The notes below the pieces were generated by a model that was not told the origin of the DNA, ran no database searches, and saw only the letters and a list, made by a program, of their open reading frames with translations. Positions 16,659 through 28,680 of a DNA stretch of 64,000 bases are shown one piece after another; position 1 is the first letter of the stretch, and each line of letters begins with the position of its first letter. The position numbers and the translations under genes were made by a program. Origin of the DNA: Halicephalobus mephisto (taxonomy: Eukaryota > Nematoda > Chromadorea > Rhabditida > Panagrolaimidae); the NCBI GenBank assembly GCA_009193035.1, contig SWDT01000108.1, forward strand, positions 242,457-306,456, in the 5' to 3' direction.

Positions 16659-19600
16659 ATGATAGCTTACGATATAACTAGAAAGTGCCAACAACCACGA
16701 TGGAGATCCGTAAGTCCTCCGTTCCGCGTTCCGATGACTCGAAAAGATATCGTGGCAGACAACAAACGAGGACAGATTCTCTATCGAAAAAGATCTGTTT
16801 CTCTCAGAAGAGTAAGTGTTTTAATTTTGTGTGGATTAGATTCTGGTTTTCAGGTTCCCGCTTTCACGATTCAGACGGAACAACAGAATACAAGACCTTT
16901 TACTCCCGCTGCGAGCAAACCTATCAAGTCACGAGAAGATCCGGATCTCGAACGGTTTATTCGCATCTACGAAGATCGACGACTGCCCATCCGACTCATC
17001 GATACCTCTGGAACCGGGAAATCGAGAACAGTCGAATGGCAGGTTGATCCTAACAGACTTTCACCGGCAGATGCTAGACAACTCCTCAAGCAACTGGCTT
17101 TTGGATTATCTATTGAAAAACAGGCAAGTTTGAAAGATATATACAAAGAATTGATACATGGCATATAATGTATGGGTAGATTAAAATAGCTCTGATGCAT
17201 CAGACACATATTCAATGTATAGTTACATCAAGTTAATATGAATACTGTTGTGGACGCATAGTCCCCATAACCGGAGAGATTCAGAACATCGAAGTCTTAA
17301 CAATCCCTGCTCTCCATTGAGGAGTACAAAAGGGAACATTTCGGTGTACCGGCAGTCCTCCCCAGGTGTAGCTCTGATATTAATAATATTTGTTCCTATT
17401 TGGTATTGTGTCTCATTCTAAGTAAAAGACATAACAGATATATTATATCCAATGTATCTGATACATTAGAGCTGCTTTAATGTACCCTTTTTGTATGTAT
17501 ATAAATTACAACAATCTGAGATAGTTTACTCTCTGAAGTTTGTTTTCTTCTTTTTTAGTGTCAAAGGCCTTATGAGAAAAGTATCTTTATTTAAGCCGGA
17601 GATTTGAACCAAACTACAATTGAGCTGTCAGGTTAGTGAATACATATCTAGGAACGGTGCTTACTTTTCGCATAATACTCTTTTAAAACAAGAAACTTGG
17701 ATAAATGTGCGGAATTTCATACATTACTGATCGGGAAAATACAATTGAATTATTTCATATTTAACGATTTTTGATTATCTATTTCGAAAATTCTCGTTTT
17801 CTACTTTAACTTCCTGAGTTTCAATAATTGCTTTTTTATTTGGTTTTATTTTTTCACTGATTATAGCAGTCTAATTGGTTGTTCGGAAAGCAACCTGGAT
17901 TTACGGATTATCTCTTTTTAGAAAGGTGTTTAATAAAATTGGATTACAAGTTATGAGTGTGCATTTCAACTAAACTAAAATAATATGCAGCTCGTATCGA
18001 AACTCCGACTTTAATAAAATTATTTTTCTTATTAGGCATGTCTTCGACTTCGATAACGCTCTTATTTTTATTCTTCTTGATTGTCTTTATACTTGTAGTG
18101 TAGGAAAAACAATTATTTAATTCAAAATTCCCACATGATTGCCCAGGAGGAAAACAGTCCAATCATCTGACAAATTTATAATGCGATAGAAGGCCAGGAT
18201 AGTAAGTCCTAGAATCAGTTGCTGAACCTTATTTAGTTGTCTGTGAAGAATCCACTCCTTCCTATATCCCTAGAGATATATTTGGATAAAGATATTCGGG
18301 ATTCTGGATACAGTATAAATCTAAAATCTTATGTATGAATTAAGACGTTCAGCGAGTTACCAGCGTGTTCTTATTATGTTGGATTACCCCTTTCACAACA
18401 TCTTTGAGAACTACATAATCCACTTCTTAGAACAAAAGATGATTACATAGATGACAATTATTAGGTTTCTAAAACAACAAATGACAAAAACGATAATATT
18501 TTTTTCGTTGTAATGACGGAATTAGAACAAATAAGATATTGAAGAATTATCTTTTACATTATAAAATGCACAACTGAATATTACAAATCTTTCTCATGTC
18601 GAAACTAAAGATGATTACAGAACGGAAAAGAGTATATAAATCCTTTGATTCAACTTGCATTTGAGGGATTAACATCAGCGAGGACTAATCTTTACATAAA
18701 CATCCCCAAGAGGTCTGTGGAGGATCCCATATACTCTGCATTTAAGGGAATCTTCGGATTCCCCACTGAGTTCGAGTTTGAAGCGTCTAACAATTTCGAT
18801 CAGTGCGAGCTTAAATTCCAATTCTGCAAAGCGCATCCCGGCACAGAATCTCGGACCAATTCCGAAGGGGATCCAATTCAGATGATCGTAATCTTTTTCT
18901 CCCATGAATCTCTCAGGAATGAATTCCATTGGATTCTCCCAGTTGTCTTCATTCCAATGGACGGCCAAGACAGGGACATTGATCCTCGTTCCTTTTGTTA
19001 TCTTGATTCCTTGGATGACGGTGTCTTCGATGCAAGTTCTTCCGGTAAATGTGACGACAGGGGGCTTTAATCTTAATGACTCCTTGAAGACAGCGTCCAT
19101 GTAAGGCATCTTCATCGCAGTATCGTAATCTGCTGGAGTATCTTTGAGGGTATTTTTGATTTCTTCATTTAGCTTTTCCTGAACTTCGGGATGTTTAGCA
19201 AGGAACCAAGCAGCAAAAGCCAAAGCTGTCGATGTTGTTTCGTAACCAGCGACCATGAATCCAAAACAGATGGAGACAATAGTGTCAATATGCATCGGAG
19301 GTTTCTGAAATTTTCAATTTTATATTTTTTTTATGTTTTTTTTACATTATCTCTTTTTTGCCTTTCATTATCTTCTTCCAACAACAATTGGATCAAGTCA
19401 ATTCTTTTGTAATTTTGGATGTTCTTCTTTCTGTAGTCGATAACTTTTCGAAGATTGTCGGAAATAATCTTTTGAGATTTGTACATAGGAGCAAAGGGCT
19501 TGAAGAGGTATCCAATCGGCCGAGAGATGACTGTAAATTAATTATTACATTGTAAAAATTAAAAATGCTCTTTGTTGTAAAATTGTTTCAAAATGAATTT

Positions 19601-22600
19601 TATAAATTTACTACAATTTTCTAAAATCTTAAGTTTCAAATGTTAGGGATATTCGAACTGGATTCTGGGAAGTTTTAAAAGTTCCATTAAGATTTGTGGG
19701 GAGATCTGGGAAGTTTATTATACCTTCTGTCGCAACGGCCGAGACCAGATAGCGATTTCCACAATATCTTACAAAAGTGCAAAAACTTCTTAAAATTGAT
19801 AATACAGTAGAATCTCAATAAGTGGAAAATCACCATAAACGGAACTCGGAAATGCCATTTTTTATGTTCCCTAAGTTGAACATTTGATAACTGAAAAACC
19901 GCCATAAGTGGGACGTTTCTCCCTTCAAGTTCCACTTAAGGAGTTTGTCTAAAATACGTAAGGCTTACAGGGGGAGGGGGTCATAGAAAAGCACCATATG
20001 TCTTACATATTTTAGACAAGCTCCCTAAATTAAAAAAACCTACAAATAACCCCTAAGGGAGCTTGTCTAAAATATGTAAGGCTTACATAGTTCTTTCCTG
20101 GAAACCCCCTTCCCCTGTAAGCCTTACATATTTTAAACAAGCTCCCTTATCGCGAGTCTACTGTAATAAAAAACAACTTTAAGATTTTCCCGCCGCGCCT
20201 TCTCTTTTTCGTTGCGGGACCTCTCTTGCTCAAGTTTTCCTCTTTTACGTGGGTGCGAAACACATATTTAACCCTTAATATACCAAGCGGGGTCCCTGGA
20301 GGACCCCAGAAGACGATTTTTTGTTATAGTTCTTTAACTATAACAGCTAATTTGCTTATATTTTTTGTATGTGTCCTTCATGGGCCTAAGATATATATCG
20401 CGTAATCAGACATAAAATGTTCATTAAAAATATTTAAAAAATTTAAAATTTCGCTGAGGTCCATGGTATCCCATTGATGGACGAAAAAAGTATTTTTGGC
20501 TCTAACTTTTTTATATGAAGAGCTATAAAATTTATTTTTTGTACATAACTAGAGTAGTTTATAACTCATCTTCTGATACTGAAGTTGTCATTAGGGGGCG
20601 TCCCCTGCGGAAATTACATAAACTCGGAGAAGGTTCTTCATACAAAATTTTGCCTAAAAAAGTCTTAATTTTTTTACGTTTTGCGTTCAGTTTGTTTCAG
20701 AAGCCACTTGGGATTCTAAAATTTCACTAAAATACAGAGCTTTAAGTGGATAATAACTCCCACAGTCCAAAAATTTCATCCCCAATATGTGGTTTTTGCT
20801 CCTATGAGGCTGATAAGGGCTAATGATCAGAAAAGCTATCAAAAATGCCTTAAATCTGTACGTAAGTTACACTAACTGCTTTTTGAAAATCACAAAAGTG
20901 TTTCTCAACACCAACTCACTAAGAAGGAGTTTTGGCAGAAATCTCGAAAAATTTTGTGTGGAGAACTTTCTCCGATTTGATCTAATTTCCCCAGGGGCGC
21001 CCCCCATGGGGTAGTTATAGTCCTCAAAGATGCCTTATAAGACACTTTAGTTTTTCATAAAAATCTGCCTTACAGCTTTTCGAATAACAAAATGAAAGTC
21101 AAAAATACTTTCTTTTTGTACATCCCGTACCTATTGTTGATTTACTTTTTGTTAATTAAATTAATATACAAAATAGTAACGCTTGAATCACTAACGTATG
21201 TGTTAATCAATCCAAAAAGCATAGTTTGAGCTATCTAACGCATCAAACAATTGAGTAATTTTAAAAAAACCGTGGGGTCCTCACAGGACCCCAGCTTGGT
21301 AAACAACGTTGATGGGAGAGGGTTGGTATATTAAGGGTTAATTGGTCTTTTTTCTTTTCTTTTCTATTGTTTTTTTACCTTCGACTATGTCGATATGTTC
21401 TTGAAAATTCCGAAATCTGTCACTAAGTTTTGGAAATTCCTAAGGAATTCTGGTAAATCATAATTCTGAACCAAAACTTACATCCGATCAAGAATCCTAA
21501 ATTGTCCTCCAAGGTGGCTGCGTTGAAAAACGTTCTGCCTTGAACGTAGAATACGTCATTACGGTCGTTGAGACTATCGGCATCCACTCCGAAGGCCGAT
21601 CTTCCGATGACATCCATTGTCAGAGCTTGAAAGTCATCGTAGATGTTAATTGTTGAATTTTGTTTTGCTTTTTTGGTCAAAATCTGAATCAAGGTTTCTA
21701 TTCTTTCATTTATTATTGGATACATGAGTTTCATTTTTCCCGTAGTGAATGCAGGTGAAACAATAGATCTGATTTCCTTCCATCCGTAATTTCGAGGTCC
21801 TGTTTTCCCTATTTGTAAAAGACTTTCTTTCATTGGAAATCCATCCAACATTGGAGCAAAAAGTTCTCTGTCAATAAATTTCGAAAATTGTTTGATGAAG
21901 ACCTCTTTGATGAATTGTTTGTTGATTGTGCTGATTCGAAAAAAAGGAACTCCTAAGTAATATGCAAAAGTTTCTCCATATGTTTTGTGCCAATCAACCA
22001 AGATCATTGTTGTTTTTTCTTTCGATTCCTGAAGCGAATTAATGTTTTCTATGACTGTAAAGTAAATGTTCTTCATCGATTCAGAAGTTATGTGACATTT
22101 TTGTTCCGAACGTTTATATTCTAATTTCGAAATTAAAACTACAAAAATCACTTATAATACTGTAAAAAAATTCATAGAATCTGAATCTAAAATCAGAATT
22201 CAACTTTCAGAATTTAGGATTCTGAAGACCAATTCTGGATTTTAAAGATATTTAAAATTTTATATAAAAACTTTAAAAAAAACTTTCCTAAAATAGTTTC
22301 TAAAACAATATATAACATATGTAAAGTTATTTAAAATAATTTATTTTTTTAATTTTTAAAATTATAAAAATCGGAACAGAAATGTTCAATCATAAATTCA
22401 GATTTGTTTTGAATTTTTTAAATCAGTTTTTTCTTACTTAATTGAAATATAGATTAATTTAACTACAAAAAATATAAAAACGAAAGAAATTATTCAAATT
22501 TTATGAAATAGAAAAAGCAAATGCCCCAGGGGAACATCTGTTTCATAGTCACTTTTCAGGTACTTATGGGTTATACACACACAGGTCTTGACGTAAAAAT

Positions 22601-25201
22601 TTCTAGTGTATTTTAACACTTTTTTACATAGATAATTTATAATCACTATCAACTGAATGAAATCAAACACCTTCGATTGCATCTAGTTATAATCAGTCTT
22701 TGCTTGATTGTGATCATTGCCATTGATTATACTCACTTTGAATCCAACCTACTGAAGATTGCATTCAGTTAACGGTAATCTCAAATTACCTGTGTAGGTG
22801 AAGTAACAATTTCAAATAAAAATACAAACACAGGTAGTTTGAGATCACCGATAACTGAATGCAATCAACGCATGAGCCTTTGAATACAATCTTCAATAGA
22901 TTGGATTTTGATTATGATCAATGGCAATGACTGCAATCAAGCAAAGGTTGATTATAACTGGATCCAATCGAAGGTGTTTGATTACATTCAGTTAATAGTG
23001 ACTGAAAATTACACGTGAATGATATAGTAAGATATAGTTAAGTTAGATTAAGTTCTTAGGCTGGATTTAAGCTTGAGCCTAAGCTTAGGTTGAGCTGGAT
23101 TAGGATGTATGTGTATAACCCATAATTACCATTTTTTATAAATAATTCAAAAATTACATACCCGACCAACTTTCAAAAAATCAAGCAAATTTCCAAAAAT
23201 AATATTCGGTTTTGGACCAGTTAATCCAATTTTTTTTGCTAATTGAATTCTTCGATATCGCCAAATAAACGCCTCGAGGAACAAAATTAGAAAAATACTC
23301 AAAATAGCAATAACGAAATAAAACATCATTTTGTAGTACTGTAGCAACTGGTTCTGTTTTTCTACTTTTATAGTCAGAAAAATTGACGACAATCACGAGA
23401 AATCAAATTTGACCTGTTAAAAAACATCAAATTAAAAAAAAAACATCAAATTAATTTAAAAAAACATTTTTCGCTCGAAAATTAAAACTTTTTTTGCAAA
23501 AGAAAAAAATTATTTTTTATAAATTTACATCGGTTTTAAAAATACAATTTTAGTTAAATTTTAAAAATAAATTTTTGGAAAATTTTCAAAAAAGTTTAAA
23601 ATTAAAGTTTTTAAAACTTTTTTTGCAAAAGAAAAAATTATTTTTTATAAATTTACATCGGTTTTAAAAATGCATAAATTAATACAAAAATACAGTTTTA
23701 ATTAAATTTAAAAAAATAAATTTTTGGAAGATTTTCAAAAAAGTTTAAAATTGAAGTTTTTAAAACTTTTTATATTCGTTAATTCGCTCCGAATCTGATC
23801 GGAAAACAATTTGTAACAATTCGGAAATACTACAGATCTTCTAGTGTTCTTCAATCTTTCGATTTTTCTTAAAATTCCTCTGAATACAAAATCTGAATTC
23901 TCGCGATGAATAATCAATCAGATAAAAGATTTTTAAAAACATTTTTAGCCTTATGATTTGATCGCCACGAAGTCTGTTCGGGATCTTCTAACTACCGTAC
24001 ACGGTCCCCGTATCGCAGCTGAGACCATGATTGATTTGGTAATAAACAATTTTAATGAATTTTTGATAATTAAAAATGAACATTGACAAATATGCAAATT
24101 TTCGTACATAAAGTTTCCACTCAAGACCGAGAAAAAAGTTCGAAAAACAGCTTTCATGATCATGAGCGGAAATTATGCAAATTTTTTGTGCATATAGTTT
24201 CCATTTAAGATGAAGCGAAATTATCATTCTTATTTAAAAAATTATGCAAATTCCTTCCGTATATAGTTTTTATTTAAGATTAATAAGTTTTTAAGAAACT
24301 CTTTCGTGATCCTGGGTGGAAATTATGGAAATTCTCTATGTACATAATTTCTGTTCGAGACTAAACAAAACTTTTTCAAGAAACTCTTTCGTGGTCCTGA
24401 GTGGAAATTATACAAATTTTCTATGTATATAATTTCTGTTCGAGACTAAACAAAACTTTTTCAAGGAACTCTTTCGTGGTCCTGGGTGGAAATTATGGAA
24501 ATTTTTTATGTACATAATTTCTGTTCGAGATCAGGAATAATCTTTGAAATGATATATTTTTCATGATCTTGAGTGGAAATTATAAGCACGTAATTTTCCA
24601 CATCGACATGTTGGTATTTGGTTTTTAATTTTATTTCTTAGATGTTCCAAATTTTTGTTTTTAATTTTACTTTTTAGATATTACAGATTTTGATTTTTAA
24701 TTTTATTTTTTAGATACCTTAGATTTTCGTTTTTAATTTTACTTTTTAGATGCCACAGATCCTGATTTTTAATTTTACTTTTTAAATATTACAGATTTTG
24801 ATTTTTAATTTTATTTCTTAGATGTCCCACATTTTGGTTTTTAATTTTACTTTTTAGATACCCTAGATTTTCGTTTTTAATTTTATTTCTTAGGTGCCAC
24901 AGATCCGAAAAGGTCTGAATTCGAGGTCGTTTGAGAAAAGAACAGCCATGCTTGATGTGATTGAACAGATTGCTCAATTGAATGGTTGTGGACGGCTTCT
25001 CGTTCCTTTTTACAGACAGTTATTGCCTCCATTCAGGAAAACCAAACAAGTCGTTGTAAGTACAGACATTTCTCGGACAGCAAGTGACAAATACTGGGAC
25101 AAAGTTGATCGAATTTTGGTCATTTTGGAAAAAAATGGAGGTCCTACTGCCCCAATCAACATCAAATACATCATCCCCCAATTCCAGTCATCGATCGACT
25201 G
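16659..25201 (+). CDS. Parkin co-regulated gene protein (PACRG) homologue
   Basis: Exons 16659-16811, 16854-17123, 23949-24038 and 24894-25201 join at phase 0 throughout. The 273-residue product aligns from memory with PACRG: RFIRIYEDRRLPIRL then TVEWQVDPNRL, QPYDLIATKSVRDLL, VPQIRKGLNSR, RLLVPFYRQLLPPFRK and a C-terminal INIKYIIPQFQSS. PACRG forms an inner-junction protein of ciliary/flagellar doublet microtubules and binds tubulin (established); in a nematode it would act in ciliated sensory neurons. Intron 1 is 42 bp, a multiple of three without a stop. Intron 2 starts with CAG|GCAAGT, a GC donor, spans 6,825 bp and contains a complete cytochrome P450 gene on the other strand. The exon 2-3 junction (IEKQ/PYDL) falls exactly where PACRG requires continuity. 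The 5' start is the first ATG in frame; a later ATG at 16731 is possible. Confidence 0.88.
17170..17490. repeat. Possible 320-bp element with subterminal inverted repeat
   Basis: At the start of the PACRG intron, a segment around TTAAAATAGCTCTGATGCAT (17180-17200) is inverted as ATGTATCTGATACATTAGAGCTG near 17450-17475. The interior includes a less AT-rich stretch. Related ATGTATAG/TCAGATA words occur around 37.1-37.4 kb. Probably an old non-autonomous element. Confidence 0.4.
18675..23329 (-). CDS. Cytochrome P450 (CYP3/CYP13-like), nested in the PACRG intron
   Basis: Four exons on the minus strand: 23329-23162, 22028-21482, 19530-19346, 19304-18675, phases 0, 1, 0, giving 509 residues. An N-terminal membrane anchor (FYFVIAILSIFLILFLEAFIW) precedes the basic-proline hinge TGPKP. 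Diagnostic motifs are all present: I-helix AGYETT at residues 319-324, ExxR at 375-378 (KESLR), PERF, and the haem loop FGIGPRFCAGMRF with cysteine 454 as the iron ligand. YDDFQALTMDVIGRSAFGVD is typical of nematode CYP13/CYP25 and vertebrate CYP3 proteins. Microsomal monooxygenase, substrate unknown. Intron 2 (1.95 kb) holds a MITE and a piggyBac-like element; intron 1 holds a large foldback. No defect is seen. Confidence 0.93.
19805..20163. mobile_element. MITE (pogo/mariner-like ends) with nested palindromic insert
   Basis: A 359-bp element flanked by TA on both sides. The left end CAGTAGAATCTCAATAAGTG and the right end CTTATCGCGAGTCTACTG are imperfect inverted repeats. The interior contains paired inverted copies of GGAGCTTGTCTAAAATATGT with AAGGCTTACA. 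It shares nearly all of its sequence with 33626-33998, but the palindromic block sits at a different place in the two copies. Confidence 0.8.
20268..21341. mobile_element. Non-autonomous piggyBac-like element with TTAA duplication
   Basis: Bases 20272-21337 are bounded by inverted repeats CCCTTAATATACCAA and TTGGTATATTAAGGG and flanked on each side by TTAA, the exact target-site hallmark of piggyBac transposases. Subterminal copies of a GGGGTCC...GGACCCCAG palindrome occur at about 20288-20310 and 21272-21295. No open frame above about 70 codons, so it would need a transposase supplied elsewhere. It lies in P450 intron 2. Confidence 0.85.
22563..23125. repeat. Large foldback (inverted repeat) in P450 intron 1
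   Basis: Outer arms match over ATGGGTTATACACA(C/T)AC near 22565-22583 and its complement near 23105-23123. Inner arms of about 170 bp (22636-22800 and 22833-23008) are roughly 85-90% complementary, including AATCAAACACCTTCGATTG, CAGTTATAATCA, CTTTGCTTGATTG and CATTGCCATTGAT. The loop is about 30 bp. Probably a foldback/MITE-type element; transcripts would form long dsRNA. Confidence 0.75.
24155..24560. repeat. ~105-bp tandem repeat in PACRG intron 3
   Basis: Units contain GGAAATTATGCAAATT, a TGTACATAATTTCTGTTCGAGA segment and CAAGAAACTCTTTCGTGGTCC. About four copies, the middle two nearly identical. Confidence 0.75.
24621..24893 (+). repeat. ~45-bp repeat of acceptor-plus-exon-start sequence before PACRG exon 4
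   Basis: About six units of TTTTTAATTTTA(C/T)TT(T/C)TTAG followed by AT(G/A)CC(A)CAGAT. The last unit reads into the genuine exon 4 acceptor (TTTCTTAG|GTGCCACAGATCC), so the array is made of copies of the splice acceptor and first exon bases. Each copy is a decoy acceptor. Confidence 0.8.
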
Positions 25202-26272
25202 ACCTCCACGACAGGTCCAGATGACATCAACTGTCAAAATGACGTCCATCGAAGACGAATAATTTTTGCAAATCCGATGCAAAATTTAAATTTTGTTTGT
25301 TATCGTTTTTTCGATATTTTAAATTTTTATATTTTAAAAAAACAAAATATAATTCAAGGTTGTTCTCGCTGTTTTTAAATCAAAATTATTTCTCTTTCGA
25401 AAAATGTCCAATTTCACAGAAAAATAAATATTGATTTTTAAAAAAAAGGAAAAAAATTCATTTTTAATTATTTTTTTTATTTATAATATTTTAAAATATA
25501 AATTTTAAAACTTTCCAGAATCATGTTTTTAGAATTTTGTAAAAATATAAAAACAAAATTTTATAGTTTTCGATTTTGTTTAAAAAATTTGAAAAATTCG
25601 CGTCGAGATAATTTTTGAAATTTTGCTTATTTTTAATTTTATTAAAAAAGAATTTGGAACTTTTTAGAAATAAATTTTCATTTTTTGGTCTCAACTGGAA
25701 AGTCCCAAAAATTCGCGTCGAGATAATTTTTGGAATTTTATTAAAAATGATTTTGAAACTTTTTAAAAATATAAGATTCTATTTTTTGGTCTCAACTGGA
25801 AAGTTCCAAAAATTCGCGTCGAGATAATTTTTGGAATTTTGCTTATTTTTAATTTTATTAAAAATGATTTTGAAACTTTTTAGAAATAAATTTTTATTTT
25901 TTGGTCTCAACTGGAAAGTTTCAAAAATTCGCGTCGAGATAATTTTTGAATTTTTATTTATTTTTAATTTCATTAAAAATGATTTTGAAACTTGTATTTC
26001 TAAAAAGTTTTATTTTTTGATCTTAACTGGAAGATTCTAAAATTTGTGTTGAAAAAATTTTCCGAACTTTTTTAATAAATATTTTTATTTAAAAAAAATG
26101 GAATTGGTGCTTTTTAGGGTCATATAAACAGAAAATTCAACAATTTCTGGTCCTAATTGGAAAAATTATTTTAAATTTTTTAATGAAAATTTTTGATTTT
26201 GTAAAAATATAATTTTCCATTTAAGCCAGAATTTTGAAACAATTGACTGTCAAGTTTATTCTGTGAGTCAGT
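25202..26272. repeat. Spacer with ~115-bp tandem repeat (AATTCGCGTCGAGATAATTT)
   Basis: After the PACRG stop the sequence turns AT-rich. From about 25570 to 26050 a unit of 110-125 bp recurs four times, each containing TTGGTCTCAACTGGAAAGT and AATTCGCGTCGAGATAATTT. No gene seen. Confidence 0.75.
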
Positions 26273-26414
26273 TTATCCCAACTGACCAGTGGCCAAATCG
26301 GGTTCCAGTCCTTCTGGCGTAAACTCTGAAACAAAAACAAATCCACCAGAGGCAACTGTCATAACCGGTTCCGAGAACATCAGGCACTTTTTCCATTCTT
26401 GTTTACTCTCGTTT
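26273..26414 (-). CDS. Orphan coding-like terminal exon, unknown product
   Basis: A 142-bp minus-strand block of about 45% GC in ~20% GC surroundings. It follows an acceptor (GGATTTCAG), reads 46 residues with no stop (contains WKKCLMFSEPVMTVASGG and SEFTPEGLEPDLATGQLG) and ends with TAA; an AATAAA lies 17 bases further on. A second minus-strand frame starts at an ATG inside it and reads 42 codons. It could be the last exon of a minus-strand gene, but no partner exon of matching phase was found; the product is not recognised. Confidence 0.35.
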
Positions 26415-26559
26415 CTGAAATCCGATTAGTTTGCAAATTGGAGATTTTTGGGAAGTTCGATAAAAATGAAGCTTCAAAAAATATGGAAATATTAAGACTC
26501 GTTTTAGTAGTTATTAAGTCTGTTTTTCTTTATTGAATTTTAAATTTCATTTTTATACC

Positions 26560-28300
26560 CGTTTTGTCGAATCCGTGGGAGGAATACTTTTATCCGAATT
26601 TTTTGATCTCAAATAAAAACTATAAAAATCGAATTTTTTGATCTCAAATAAAAACTATAAAAATATAATTTCTTGATTTTAAATAAAAAATATAATAATC
26701 GAATTTTTTGTTTTTAAATAAAAATATAAAAGTCGAATTTTGTAATCTTAAATAAAAAATATTAAAATTGAATTTTTTGATTTTAAATAAAAATTATAAA
26801 AATATAATTTCTTGATTTTAAATAAAAAATATAAAAATCGAATTTTTTGATTTTAAATGAAAACTATAAAAATATAATTTCTTGATTTTAAATAAAAAAT
26901 ATAAAAATCGAATTTTTTGATCTTAAATAAAAATATAAAAGTCGAATTTTGTAATCTTAAATAAAAAATATTAAAATTGAATTTTTTGATTTTAAATAAA
27001 AATTATAAAAATCGAATTTTTTTGAGGGAGCGAGTTTTATTCCCTTGGATTAATTTTTTGATTTTTAAATCAAAAATATGAAATTGAAATTTTCAGAGAT
27101 CAAATATTTTTTTTAAACTAATTTTTTTAAATTTTCGAATTATAATTTAGAATTATATAAATCAGAATTTAAAAAAATGAATATTGTTCATTAAATTTAT
27201 TATATTTGTATCTTTTGATTTTTAATAAATATCTAAATCAAAATTTTAAAAAGTGAATAATGTTTATTCAATTCCTTTCAATTTAACTTTTTTCATTTTT
27301 AATCATACATATCTAAATAAAAATTTTAAAAAGTGAATAGTGTTCCTTCAATTTTTTATATTTGTATTTTTTAATTTTTAATAAATATCTAAATCAAAAT
27401 TGTAAAAAGTGAATAGTGTTTTTTTAACTCCTTATATTCGTATTTTTTGATTTTTAATAAATATTTAAGCCGAAATTTTGAGGGGGTGAATAGTATTCTT
27501 TCAATTTATTATATTTGTATTTTCTGATCTTTAATCATAAATATTTAAACCGAAATTTTGAGGGGGTGAGTAGTGTTCTCTTGGATTACTTTTAGTTTAA
27601 TTTTTTGACTGTTAATCATAAATATTTAAACCAGAATTTCGAAGAGGCTAATAGTATTCCTAAATTCATTATATTTGAATTTTCTGATCTTTAATCATAA
27701 GTATATAAGTCAAAATTTTAAAAAAGTGAATAGTGTTCCTTAATTCATTATATTTGAATCATTGATTTATATAATTATGATTAAAAATAAAAATTTTAAA
27801 AAAGTGAATAGTATTCCTTAATTCATTATATTTGAATTTCTTGATTATATAATTATGATTCAAAATCAAAATTCCGAAAAAGTGAATATTGTTCCTAAAT
27901 TCATTATACTTGAATCTTCTGATCTTTAATCATAACTATAAATCAAAATTTAAAAAAAGTGAATAGTATTTCTAAATTCATTATATTTGAATCATTGATT
28001 TATATAATTATGATTAAAAATAAAAATTTCGAAGAGGTTAATAGTATTCCTAAATTCATTATACTTAAATTTTCTGATCTTTAATCATAAGTATATAAAT
28101 TAAAATAAAAAAAAAGTGAATAATGTTCTCTTCAATTAATTATACACCTTCTGATGTTTAATCATAACTATAAAAATCGGAATTTCTGTGTAGACAGATG
28201 TCATTCCTTTCATATTCATTTTGTTTTAACTTTTTGATTTTAAATTAAAACTATAAAAATTGGAATTTTTGTGGGGGTAGATGCCATTCCTTTTAAAATT
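26560..28300. repeat. AT-rich tandem arrays
   Basis: 26580-27030 is a ~40-bp array of CGAATTTTTTGAT(C/T)T(C/T)AAATAAAAA(C/T)TATAAAAAT. 27050-28250 is a looser ~110-bp array with AAAAGTGAATAGT(A/G)TTCCT and TTTAATCATAA cores. No gene seen. Confidence 0.75.
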
Positions 28301-28384
28301 TCAGATTACTTTGACGTCAAATAAACTTTGAATTAGATTTTTATCATCAACGACGACGCCTAATTTGTTATCACTTATCGTCTT

Positions 28385-28680
28385 ATTCAAACTTTACAGA
28401 CATCTATTTTTTATCTTCGAGATGATTCTGCGTTTCAAAGTTCTTTGGAAAAACGAAGTACTATTTTTACATCGATTAAATAAGGAAAATTATTTAATCC
28501 AAAGTAATTTTTTACTTTCCCGGGATTTGGACTTGTTGAGGACTAATTCAATCGACAGGTTCTCGATAACGATGAGGGATTTGTTCGAAAAATCGAGTTT
28601 TGTAAAAGGTCGTGAAGAGATCATGACCACGGTTGTCGCTTTTTTAGGTATTCCAATTCTGGACTCTAATTAGTTCGATT
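28385..28680. other. Non-repetitive block with open frames on both strands, unassigned
   Basis: A 300-bp island of more balanced composition between AT-rich arrays. The plus strand is open for 102 codons from 28365 and follows an acceptor-like CAAACTTTACAG; the minus strand is also open for about 45 codons with a possible donor at GGGAAA|GTAAAA near 28520. Neither translation is recognised. It could be an exon, a regulatory island or unique spacer. Confidence 0.3.

Noticed and set aside
17944..18162. Minus-strand 72-codon frame with several cysteines near the P450 3' end
   Set aside because: No start codon of quality, no splice partners, composition typical of AT-rich chance frames.
26580..28250. 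Regularly spaced repeats considered as a CRISPR-like array
   Set aside because: Units are head-to-tail AT-rich repeats with no unique spacers, in a eukaryotic genome.
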